Source: Dickeya aquatica (GTDB lineage Bacteria > Pseudomonadota > Gammaproteobacteria > Enterobacterales > Enterobacteriaceae). Taken from it: a stretch of DNA of 64,000 bases. The stretch covers positions 1,364,001 through 1,428,000 of the forward strand of contig NZ_LT615367.1 in assembly GCF_900095885.1 (NCBI RefSeq). Reading direction: 5' to 3'. The notes beneath the pieces were generated by a model. That model made no database searches. It was not told where the DNA came from and worked only from the letters and a program-made list of their open reading frames with translations. The position numbers and the translations under genes are program-made. The first letter of the stretch is position 1; every line of letters begins with the position of its first letter. Below, piece by piece: positions 47,544 through 55,120 of the stretch.

Positions 47544-48887
47544 ATGAACTTATTCGCGAAAGCAGCCCGAGGGCTGGCACTGGTTTTGAGCCTGATGGTT
47601 CTCGACAGTCAGGCGGAGACCCCCGTAGATCATTTTTTATATGAAGGGAAAATCGATGACAAACCCGTCATCATGGAGATAAACAAATTGGGATATAGTT
47701 TCTATTCCGGGCGTTATTTTTTCCCTGCAGAGCATCGTTCCAGACCCATTTTTGATGTCATCACTGACTCTAGCGATGATAGTATCACCGGATTCAAGCT
47801 TATCCATGATGCGGGTGAGGGGAGCGAGAAAACCGAGCAGATACTGACAGTTACCGAATGGGGCAGTGAAGGGTTCTCCGCTGAATATCGTGATAAAAAC
47901 GGTTCGCCGATAAAGGTGGTGTTATCAGAGATTGAGCGAGCGCCGAGTGATGAAACGATGTCCCGCGCCTCGCCGTTTATGCAAGTGCTGGATCTGAATG
48001 AGCAACAGATCGCTCGTGCCTCACCGTTTATGCAAACCCTCTATCAACATCTGGATGATTACGACAGGCTTTTTTATCAAAATGCCGAGCCGATAAAGGT
48101 TAAAACCGAGGAGATAGCGGGTATCACCGTGTCATGGTGGCAAGACTCTGTAACCCGGTTTTCACTGTTTCAGGTGGAATCCGGCTACCCGCCAGAGCAA
48201 CGCGATAAACTGAATGCGTCTTTGCGACTCGCTTACTGGGAGACGCTGCGCATGATGAGCTTCTGTTATGTGCCGCCAGGGCAGACGCTGCAAACCAAAA
48301 TCACCTTACTGTCGCCCCATGCCATGAGCTTTATCCTGAGCGGAAAATACCAGTGTAACGACGATAAGCTGCCGAAACTGAAAATGTATCCCTACACGCT
48401 TTATACCGCCATGCCTCAAGGCAGTAGTCCGATTAAGCCGACGATTTCTGAGGTTGAAGATGAGGATGAGTATGAACTGCGCCTGTCCGATTTGCTGTGG
48501 GTCGATAAATTGCCCGTGCCGATAAAATTAGATGACGCTGAGTATTATCCTAATGATCGGGAATTTAGCGGTGAGTATGAATTAAAACAGCAGCTTCCCG
48601 GGTGGTTAATCGCACAATTCACCACACTGTATCCGGCCAAAATGACCAAAGGTGCACCGGGTGAGTGCGATTATACCGCCACAGAAACCTGGTCTAACAG
48701 CGGCATCTATGGCAGCTACTCGTCGAGAAACCTCAACATGTACTGGTCACTTACCCCGCAGGGGATTTTGTTTAAACCGATCAGGCCGGACAACAGCGGG
48801 GTGTGTAACGACGAGGACTGGTCAGTGCTGCCCTGGAATGTGGTGAACAGCCACCCGGGCCGTATTCAATATTTGATGCTGCCCTAA
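47544..48887 (+). CDS. Exported paralogue 4 with an internal 17-codon duplication (type A)
   Basis: 447 residues, the longest copy. The start at 47544 gives the signal peptide MNLFAKAARGLALVLSLMVL, cleaved near SQAE; the frame from 47412 adds a hydrophobic stretch read from the leader. The N-terminal module reads FLYEGKIDDKPVIMEINKLG and GRYFFP. At the linker the segment RASPFMQ occurs twice, 51 bases apart (47964 and 48015), a tandem duplication of 17 codons. Then follow VSWWQDSVT, VESGYPPEQRDKLN, LRLSDLLWVD, WSLTPQGILFKP and WSVLPWNVVNSHPGRIQ. Four mature Cys. It probably begins a second transcription unit within the array. Confidence 0.83.
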   Translation: MNLFAKAARGLALVLSLMVLDSQAETPVDHFLYEGKIDDKPVIMEINKLGYSFYSGRYFFPAEHRSRPIFDVITDSSDDSITGFKLIHDAGEGSEKTEQILTVTEWGSEGFSAEYRDKNGSPIKVVLSEIERAPSDETMSRASPFMQVLDLNEQQIARASPFMQTLYQHLDDYDRLFYQNAEPIKVKTEEIAGITVSWWQDSVTRFSLFQVESGYPPEQRDKLNASLRLAYWETLRMMSFCYVPPGQTLQTKITLLSPHAMSFILSGKYQCNDDKLPKLKMYPYTLYTAMPQGSSPIKPTISEVEDEDEYELRLSDLLWVDKLPVPIKLDDAEYYPNDREFSGEYELKQQLPGWLIAQFTTLYPAKMTKGAPGECDYTATETWSNSGIYGSYSSRNLNMYWSLTPQGILFKPIRPDNSGVCNDEDWSVLPWNVVNSHPGRIQYLMLP

Positions 48888-48950
48888 GGCACCAAAACCC
48901 GTTAACACCATGTAATTCCATTTTATAAAAATAAAGACAGAGGTTGGCGA

Positions 48951-49907
48951 ATGAAAGGGAGTGTGCTGAAGGCTCTGGTTCTTGGGCTGCTGGCTCTGGC
49001 ACAGAGTGTGTGGGCCGAGGTGTATCGCGGCACCATCGGGAAGGACAACGTTGTCATGGAGATTAACCGGCTCAATGGCAGGATTAGCGGGCGCTTTTTT
49101 AACGACAACGAGCATCAAAACCGAGAGCTGACGGTTTGGGGCAAGACGTTAACCCTTGATGAGAGCAACAGCCATGACCTGCTGATTGTGCTGCCAGAGA
49201 AAGCGGGCAATGCGTTAAGTGATAACGAATTGAACCAGCGGGCGCATATGGTGCTGTTGGTGAACACAGATGAGGCTAACGCGCTCCTGCAAGGAGTATG
49301 GCGTCAGCCGGATGGCAGGCGTATGCCCGTCTCGCTGGTGCCGGTGACGCGAGAGGAGCTGGCCGGTGGCCGCATTGCGCCAATGACACAGGGGGTGCTG
49401 GAGTCATCGGTGTATGACTATCTGCTCTTGCAGGATAATTTGGCCGAGTTTCTGGGGGAAAGAGACATGTGGGGCTACCGTGTGGCCTGGTGGCAGCACC
49501 ATGGCACGGCGGTCAAAACCTTTCAACTGGTAGGGGGATATCCGGCACAGAGTATGGCGGCGATAAACCGCGCGTTACAGCAGCAGTGGTGGCAGACGAT
49601 TCAGTATTATAAGGTGTGCGGTAAGAATAGTGACCCTATCGTGCCGCGCCTGCAGATAACGCAGATGACAGCATCGCGAATCAGTTATGTCGTTAAAATC
49701 CCCGCGCTGATAGGCAAGACGCAGCAAGCGATAGAGATGTGCAAAAAAATCTACCCCGATAAGGATGTGCCGGAGCCGATATTGAGGACAGAAGAGACTT
49801 ATAGCAACTTTACTGATGATTTGGATTCAGTGCTCCGTTGGCACGCCTTCTCACCCCTGACCGGTAAAGCGGTGAATGTTCCACAGGAGGAGCGTGAGCG
49901 CCCCTAA
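48951..49907 (+). CDS. Exported paralogue 5 with internal deletion (type B)
   Basis: 318 residues, about 100 fewer than its nearest relative, paralogue 3. The signal peptide (MKGSVLKALVLGLLALAQSV) and N-terminal module (EVYRGTIGKDNVVMEINRL, GRFFNDNEH) match type B, as does VAWWQHHGTAVKTFQLVGGY. After SPLTGKAVN, which aligns with TRTGKPVS of paralogue 3, the protein jumps to VPQEERERP, which aligns with the very end of paralogue 3 (VPDAERNLP). The missing part contains the SLxxLF, WxxTxxG and WTVLPW blocks. Two Cys. AGAGG precedes the start. It may be a non-functional relic or a variant with altered partner surface. Confidence 0.78.
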   Translation: MKGSVLKALVLGLLALAQSVWAEVYRGTIGKDNVVMEINRLNGRISGRFFNDNEHQNRELTVWGKTLTLDESNSHDLLIVLPEKAGNALSDNELNQRAHMVLLVNTDEANALLQGVWRQPDGRRMPVSLVPVTREELAGGRIAPMTQGVLESSVYDYLLLQDNLAEFLGERDMWGYRVAWWQHHGTAVKTFQLVGGYPAQSMAAINRALQQQWWQTIQYYKVCGKNSDPIVPRLQITQMTASRISYVVKIPALIGKTQQAIEMCKKIYPDKDVPEPILRTEETYSNFTDDLDSVLRWHAFSPLTGKAVNVPQEERERP

Positions 49908-49941
49908 ACATGGCACCGCGTATCGGTACTTTTTTCAGGTT

Positions 49942-50005
49942 TATTGCGCGAGCAGGTTATTGAGCGAGCAAAATATTGAGCGAAATCGTGTATGAGCGAG
50001 AGCGT
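49942..50005 (+). repeat. Four short tandem repeats between paralogues 5 and 6
   Basis: Four related units of about 16 bases, TATTGCGCGAGCAGGT, TATTGAGCGAGCAAAA, TATTGAGCGAAATCGTG and TATGAGCGAGAG, start at 49942, 49958, 49974 and 49991. The regular spacing of 16, 16 and 17 bases suggests either slippage or a row of binding sites. They occupy the leader of paralogue 6. Confidence 0.55.
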
Positions 50006-50014
50006 ATCCACCTT

Positions 50015-51238
50015 ATGAAATACTTTCATGTTATTGCCTGTGTCCTGACGATGGGGCTGGCGGGGGCGGCGCAGGCCGCTCCGGTGTTGTACAGCGGCAC
50101 GCAAGGGAGCTCGCCACTGGTGCTTGAGCTGGATATCCAGCCCGACGGACGGGTAGAAAGCCGTTACTTTGTGTTGCCTGAACGCCTCACCCACCATCTG
50201 AATGGTAAGCGTAACAAACAGGGCAAGATAACGCTGGATACCAATGTCGATGACATCGGCAGCGGTGATGACGAGTCGGATGCGGTTGAAAACGCCCTCG
50301 TGATGACATTGCAGGCCGGTGAGAATCAGAACCTGAAAGGGGAGCTGCGTCAGGGCTCACAGGCTGCCATACCGGTGGCGCTTACGCCTGTCAGCGCGCC
50401 TGATCCGGCGACGCTGTCACCGTTTATGCGCTCGCTGGCCGGCCTCTCGCTCTATGATTACCTGTTCCATAAAGAAGTGGAGCCGGTGGTGGTGAAACAG
50501 GACAGTTTCAATGGCTATAACCTGACGTGGTGGCGTGACCCCGGTACGTCACTCACCGTCTTCCAGTTGACCTCAGGCTACCCGGCTGAACGTCTTGATG
50601 CGTTGAATGCGACGCTGCGTGATAATTTCTGGCGCGCGGTGTTGGATATTGTCCCGCAGTGCGAAAATTCGCAGGATGTTCTGAACATTACCTTATTGTC
50701 AGATAACGCCATCAGCTATGTGGCCTCCGGGTTGCGAAGCTGCCTCGGCGCGGCGCATCCCTATCTTGATGTCTCACCCCGAACACTGCGCGTCAGCGAT
50801 GCCTCGAATGTGCCGTCACTCGCTGACCTGCTCTGGGTGGCTGACGGGCCGATACCGGATAAAGACGCCATCCCGGATAGCTACTTACAAGACACGTTAC
50901 CCAACTGGCTGATGGCGCAATTCACCCGGCTCTACCCGCAACAGATGAAAGCGGCGCAGGAAGCGCAGCCGGGCAGCCATACCGCACCTGATGTCAGCAA
51001 CAGTCGCGATGACAGCGCCGATGACAGTGCCGATGAGAATAACGAGACCTCCGAATGCGATTACAGCACGGCGGATGTCTGGGCAGGAGCCGCCTGGAGC
51101 CTGACGCCAAAAGGTATCGCCTTTCATACCCTCACACCGAATCTGTTAGCGCGCTGTCAGGGCTCTGGCTGGGAAGTGCTGCCGTGGGACGTGGTGAAAC
51201 AGCACCCCGGGCGGCTGAAGGACATGCCGCTGCCTTAA
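50015..51238 (+). CDS. Exported paralogue 6 (type A)
   Basis: 407 residues from the ATG at 50015, which gives the signal peptide MKYFHVIACVLTMGLAGA, cleaved after AQA; the frame opens at 49976. N-terminal module: VLYSGTQGSSPLVLELDI and ESRYF. C-terminal module: SPFMRSLAGLSLYDYLF, LTWWRDPGT, LTSGYPAERLDALN, LRVSDASNVPSLADLLWV, WLMAQFTRLYPQQM, then an acidic Ser/Asp/Asn linker near residue 330-345 (DDSADDSADENN), WSLTPKGIAF and WEVLPWDVVKQHPGRLKD. Four mature Cys. It is most like paralogue 1, including an LRVSD/FRVSD block before SLADLLW. Confidence 0.84.
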   Translation: MKYFHVIACVLTMGLAGAAQAAPVLYSGTQGSSPLVLELDIQPDGRVESRYFVLPERLTHHLNGKRNKQGKITLDTNVDDIGSGDDESDAVENALVMTLQAGENQNLKGELRQGSQAAIPVALTPVSAPDPATLSPFMRSLAGLSLYDYLFHKEVEPVVVKQDSFNGYNLTWWRDPGTSLTVFQLTSGYPAERLDALNATLRDNFWRAVLDIVPQCENSQDVLNITLLSDNAISYVASGLRSCLGAAHPYLDVSPRTLRVSDASNVPSLADLLWVADGPIPDKDAIPDSYLQDTLPNWLMAQFTRLYPQQMKAAQEAQPGSHTAPDVSNSRDDSADDSADENNETSECDYSTADVWAGAAWSLTPKGIAFHTLTPNLLARCQGSGWEVLPWDVVKQHPGRLKDMPLP

Positions 51239-51241
51239 TAC

Positions 51242-51276
51242 GATGTGATGCTATGTGATGTGATGTGATGTGATGT
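51242..51276. repeat. Pentanucleotide tandem repeat between paralogues 6 and 7
   Basis: Seven five-base units, GATGT, GATGC, TATGT and then GATGT four times, begin 3 bases after the stop of paralogue 6 and end 76 bases before the start of paralogue 7. Such runs are prone to slipped-strand copy change. Confidence 0.75.
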
Positions 51277-51352
51277 GCCTCAGCCGAACCAGAAAACAGG
51301 GTTTGCGCTGAGGTTTTTCTTTTCCGACGGTTTCCTTTGGGCGTGTATTTAA

Positions 51353-52543
51353 ATGACTTTTTTCGTCAACCTTATTCGAGTCACCGTGTTTTTTATCAGT
51401 ATGGCCGTTGCCACTCAGGGGGCTCATGCCGGGACGGTGGCAGACCAGACCGAATCACAATTGTTTACCGGCAAGCTGGGTGACAGGCCCATCGTGCTGG
51501 AGTTGAGCATCAAGACTGACGGCGATGTAAGAGGCCGCTATTTCTATCGCCGTTATCGGCGCGATCGCGAAGTATCAGGAGAGCGGCACGCTGATGGCCA
51601 ACTCGTCCTGAAGGAAGAGGTGAGCACCAACTACCTTATCGATGATGTGGAGCTGCCGACGCTGACCTTACGTCCCACCCCAGAACAGGGCTGGCGCGGA
51701 GAGTGGCGTACCAGTAGCGGAGAAAAGGCGGAAGTCATGCTATATCCGTTAAACGTCGCCATGCCGATGGCCCAGAGCCCGGCGTTTATGCAAAACCTTT
51801 ACCGTCACTCCCATTATGATTATGTGCGTAGTCAGGGTATGGAGCCGCGACTTATCAATAAAACGACGGTTAACGGTTATGACGTGGAAGAGTGGCAAGA
51901 CCCGATCAGTGGCGCGCAGACCGTGCAATTGGTTTCTGGCTACACCCCGGAGCAGCGCGACCAGCTAAATGACAACCTAATAGCGGTGCTGTGGGAACAG
52001 GCCGAGATTTTTCACCGTTGTGCGATGATCAGTAACAGTATGGGATACTCTGCGACGGCATTTTCATTACGTCTGCTGTCACCTGCCGTCATCAGCTATA
52101 CCGTCGAGAGAATGAGTACGTGTTCAGATATCGGGCAAGGGGTGTTTGCCATGAGCGGTATTACGCTACGCAGCCGTGATGCAAAACCACTGGTACTAAA
52201 GGATATTCTATGGGATGCGCAGTCCCCTTCCTCTTCGGCAACTTCTCAAGGCGATAGCGATTCCCCGGGCGATGAGTTTACGCAATGGTTGCTTGAACAG
52301 TTCAATGCGCGTTATCCCACGCAAATGAATGACGCGTTTCTGGTCGATGGCGAAGCATGTCAGTACGGTGATGCGGAGTCATGGGAGTTAATGGAATGGT
52401 ATTTAACTCCCGAGGGCGTTCATTTTCTGCCGGGGCCGTTTGTGAGTGCGAAACCCGAGTGCTATAAGCCTGACTGGTCGGTACTGCCGTGGGAGGTGGT
52501 GAAACAACATCCCGGGCGGCTGAAGGACATACCGCTGCCTTGA
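51353..52543 (+). CDS. Exported paralogue 7 (type A)
   Basis: 396 residues from the ATG at 51353, with signal peptide MTFFVNLIRVTVFFISMAVA, cleaved near AHA. The N-terminal module is the clearest of the set: LFTGKLGDRPIVLELSI, GRYFYRRYRRDREVSG, LVLKEE and GWRGEW. C-terminal module: FMQNLYRHSHYDYV, VEEWQDPISG, LVSGYTPEQRDQLN, WLLEQFNARYPTQM, WYLTPEGVHFLP and WSVLPWEVVKQHPGRLKD. Four mature Cys. The last 22 residues are nearly the same as in paralogue 6, pointing to recent exchange or duplication. No Shine-Dalgarno is evident. It closes the array. Confidence 0.84.
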   Translation: MTFFVNLIRVTVFFISMAVATQGAHAGTVADQTESQLFTGKLGDRPIVLELSIKTDGDVRGRYFYRRYRRDREVSGERHADGQLVLKEEVSTNYLIDDVELPTLTLRPTPEQGWRGEWRTSSGEKAEVMLYPLNVAMPMAQSPAFMQNLYRHSHYDYVRSQGMEPRLINKTTVNGYDVEEWQDPISGAQTVQLVSGYTPEQRDQLNDNLIAVLWEQAEIFHRCAMISNSMGYSATAFSLRLLSPAVISYTVERMSTCSDIGQGVFAMSGITLRSRDAKPLVLKDILWDAQSPSSSATSQGDSDSPGDEFTQWLLEQFNARYPTQMNDAFLVDGEACQYGDAESWELMEWYLTPEGVHFLPGPFVSAKPECYKPDWSVLPWEVVKQHPGRLKDIPLP

Positions 52544-52607
52544 TGCTTGCCTTGTGATAGTGGCATCGTTCTGACGGGGCGCTCGCGTTGCCATGAACAT
52601 AACAACC

Positions 52608-52639
52608 GGGCCCGCGCCATTGATGTTTGGTGCGGGCCC
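52608..52639. terminator. Strong hairpin after paralogue 7
   Basis: GGGCCCGCGCCA (52608-52619) pairs with TGGTGCGGGCCC (52628-52639) with one G:T pair. It lies between the convergent paralogue 7 and the binding-protein gene, without a T run on either side. Confidence 0.5.
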
Positions 52640-52689
52640 TGTCGTTTGGTGTTTAGCTTTTATCGTTCAACCGATAAGGCGCAGATCGA

Positions 52690-53466
52690 TTACTGCACCC
52701 GCACATCAAAGCCGGGGAAATATTTCTTCGCCAGTGTGTCAAGGGTGCCATCTTCTTTCACTTTCTTGATGGCGCTATCCAGTTCGGTTTTAAGCGTGCT
52801 GTCACCTTTACGCAGGCCAAAGCCGATGCCGCTGCCTAAAATGGCGGCGTCATCCACGGCACCGCCAATAAAGGCAAAACCTTTGCCTTCCGGCTTATCA
52901 AGGAAACCGGACTGACCGGCCGCCGCCATCACCAGCGTGGCATCAAGACGGCCAGCGGCTAAATCGTCATACACCAGATTCTGGTCTTTATACGAGGTGA
53001 CGGTGACGCCCTGCGACTCCCAATGCGCCTTGGCATACACTTCCTGAATCGAGCCTTGCAGCACGCCAATGTTTTTGCCTTTCAGCGCCTCTGCGGTGGG
53101 GGCTAATCCGCTGTTTGGTTTGCCGACCAGTTGCGTTGGAATACGGTAGATAGGCTGGGTGAAATCAATGGCTTGCTTGCGCTTTTCGGTGATGTTCATC
53201 GCCGAGTTAATCGCATCAAATTTTTTCGCCTGAAGCGCCGGAATTAACGCATCAAATGACGCCTCGCTCCAGCTGCACTTAAAATTACCCGCTTTACAGA
53301 TAGCGTTACCCAGGTCGATATCAAACCCTTCCAGTTGCCCTTTGGCATTTTTGCTTTCAAACGGCGGGTATTCGGCTTCCACGCCGAAACGTAATTCCGT
53401 TTGCGCCAGTGCAGCGGCAGAAGACAGCAAACCGAGCGACAACATCAATAGGCTTATTTTTTTCAT
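52690..53466 (-). CDS. Periplasmic amino-acid-binding protein of an ABC transporter (HisJ/ArgT/ArtJ type)
   Basis: 258 residues with the signal peptide MKKISLLMLSLGLLSSAAA, cleaved after ALA. The family core is clear: LRFGVEAEYPPFESKNAKG, LEGFDIDLGNAIC, DALIPALQAKKFDAINSAMN and a C-terminal GTLDTLAKKYFP. Proteins of this kind bind basic or polar amino acids in the periplasm and hand them to an ABC permease. No permease or ATPase gene adjoins it, so it is an orphan here. It lies 74 bases downstream of the aminotransferase on the same strand and may share its message. Confidence 0.92.
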   Translation of the reverse strand: MKKISLLMLSLGLLSSAAALAQTELRFGVEAEYPPFESKNAKGQLEGFDIDLGNAICKAGNFKCSWSEASFDALIPALQAKKFDAINSAMNITEKRKQAIDFTQPIYRIPTQLVGKPNSGLAPTAEALKGKNIGVLQGSIQEVYAKAHWESQGVTVTSYKDQNLVYDDLAAGRLDATLVMAAAGQSGFLDKPEGKGFAFIGGAVDDAAILGSGIGFGLRKGDSTLKTELDSAIKKVKEDGTLDTLAKKYFPGFDVRVQ

Positions 53467-53540
53467 AGCGGCAACGATCTCCGGTCAATCAATCAGTAGT
53501 TGTAATCTTGCTGTCATCATGGCACCCCGTAGGGTGTCGC

Positions 53541-54716
53541 TTAACGTTTGCCGGGCGTCACCTGACACAGGGCATGAGCACCAGCCAGCAGCGTGGCATC
53601 GTCTTTGGAGAACGACAAACGAATTAATTTATGGTCTGTGCCATCGGCATAAAAGGCCGACAGCGGAATGGTGGCAACGCCGTGGTCGATAATTAACCGT
53701 TTCACCATCTCGCTGTCGCGCTCGTCGCTAAAATGGGCGAAGCGTGCCAGCATGAAGAATGACCCGGACGACGGCAACAGCTCAAACGGGCTGGGTTGTA
53801 GCGCCTTGGCGAGCAAATCGCGTTTGTGTTGATAAAACGCCCCCAGTGAAAGGTAGGTCGCCGGGTCTGCCATGTACTCGGCAAGCGCGTACTGCATCGG
53901 CGTATCAGCGGCGAACATCATGAACTGATGCACTTTGAGGATCTCATCCATCAGCGCGGCCGGAGCCAGGCAGTAGCCTACTCGCCAGCCGGTGACATGA
54001 AAGGTTTTGCCAAACGAGCTGACAATAACGCTGCGTGCTGCCAATTCAGGGTGGCTTGCCATGCTATGGTGGCGCTGGTCATCAAACACCACATGTTCAT
54101 ACACCTCATCAGATAAAATCACGATATCGGTGTGGCGGGTCAGCCGTGCCAGTTGCGCGACATCATCCGCACTGAGTACCTGGCCGCTGGGGTTATGCGG
54201 TGAATTGATGACTATCATGCGCGTTCGCGGCGTGATGGCGGCCTGCACCTCATCCCAGTTGATGGAGAACGTTGGCACGTCCAGTTTCAATGCCACCGGC
54301 GTCGCGCCCTGTAACCGGACAATCGGCGCGTAGCTGTCAAAGGAGGGTTCGAAATAAATCACTTCATCACCGGGGTGTACCAGAGCGGAAATGGCGCAAT
54401 AGAGCCCTTCGCTGGCGCTGGCGGTGATGGTGACTTCCTGTGCCACATCATAGTGTTGGCCGTAGAGCCGTTTGACTTTCTCTGCCACCACCTCTTTGAG
54501 CGAAACCAGCCCGGTCATTGGCGCATATTGATTATGGCCGTCATGCATGGCGCGTGTGACACCGGCTATCAGGTGTTCTGAACAAGGGAAGCTGGGTGCC
54601 CCCTGTGACAGGTTAATCGCCTGGTATTGGCTGGATAGTTGACCAATCACGGTAAAAATGGTGGTTCCGACATCGGGCAGTTTGGAACTGAGCCGTACCG
54701 GGGTTGCAATCGGCAT
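53541..54716 (-). CDS. PLP-dependent aminotransferase, YbdL-like (methionine type)
   Basis: 391 residues from the ATG at 54716 (GGAG upstream); the frame from 54740 is rejected. It is a class I/II aminotransferase: LSSKLPDVGTTIFTVIGQLS and INLSQGAPSFP match the start of E. coli YbdL, NQYAPMTGL lies near residue 75, NSPHNPSGQVLS near 175, and the PLP lysine is in SSFGKTFHVTGWRVGY near 237. YbdL prefers methionine, histidine and phenylalanine with keto acids; substrate range here is unknown. Downstream is an amino-acid-binding protein, upstream a divergent LysR regulator. Confidence 0.88.
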   Translation of the reverse strand: MPIATPVRLSSKLPDVGTTIFTVIGQLSSQYQAINLSQGAPSFPCSEHLIAGVTRAMHDGHNQYAPMTGLVSLKEVVAEKVKRLYGQHYDVAQEVTITASASEGLYCAISALVHPGDEVIYFEPSFDSYAPIVRLQGATPVALKLDVPTFSINWDEVQAAITPRTRMIVINSPHNPSGQVLSADDVAQLARLTRHTDIVILSDEVYEHVVFDDQRHHSMASHPELAARSVIVSSFGKTFHVTGWRVGYCLAPAALMDEILKVHQFMMFAADTPMQYALAEYMADPATYLSLGAFYQHKRDLLAKALQPSPFELLPSSGSFFMLARFAHFSDERDSEMVKRLIIDHGVATIPLSAFYADGTDHKLIRLSFSKDDATLLAGAHALCQVTPGKR

Positions 54717-54812
54717 CGTTTTCTCCACAGCACACCTCAACCATTGAGGTGGTAAATATGAATAACTATGCAGCCATTAGACGTGGCTGTTGCCTGTGCC
54801 ACAATCGAAATC

Positions 54813-54833
54813 TTATCATGGCAGCCATGATAA
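54813..54833. promoter_or_regulatory. Perfect palindrome between the aminotransferase and LysR genes, possible operator
   Basis: The arms TTATCATGGC and GCCATGATAA surround a single central A, a perfect 21-base palindrome. It lies 97 bases upstream of the aminotransferase start and about 290 bases upstream of the LysR-type gene, in a divergent gap of 404 bases that otherwise holds nothing I can support. A site for the neighbouring LysR protein is the obvious guess. Confidence 0.5.
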
Positions 54834-55120
54834 AAATGCATGGCTGATGGCGGAGATGTTACAATATGAAAACGCAATATGCTGTCATAAGTCAGCGTTA
54901 TACCTTGTTATATGAGGGTCGTGACGTTATGGCCAGACAGATTAAGACAAGGTAATGCACGATTTTACCAGTGAGGTCATGTTTTGGCTGAATGCCCATC
55001 GTAGCCATGAAATGGTGTACGCGTGGTGGTGTTATTTGCATAGTTATGTTGTTGAGGGGTTGTCTGTATCCCGATGTGTGATACCTGATGACGTTCGCCT
55101 GGGAAACCTGTCTGCCATGA

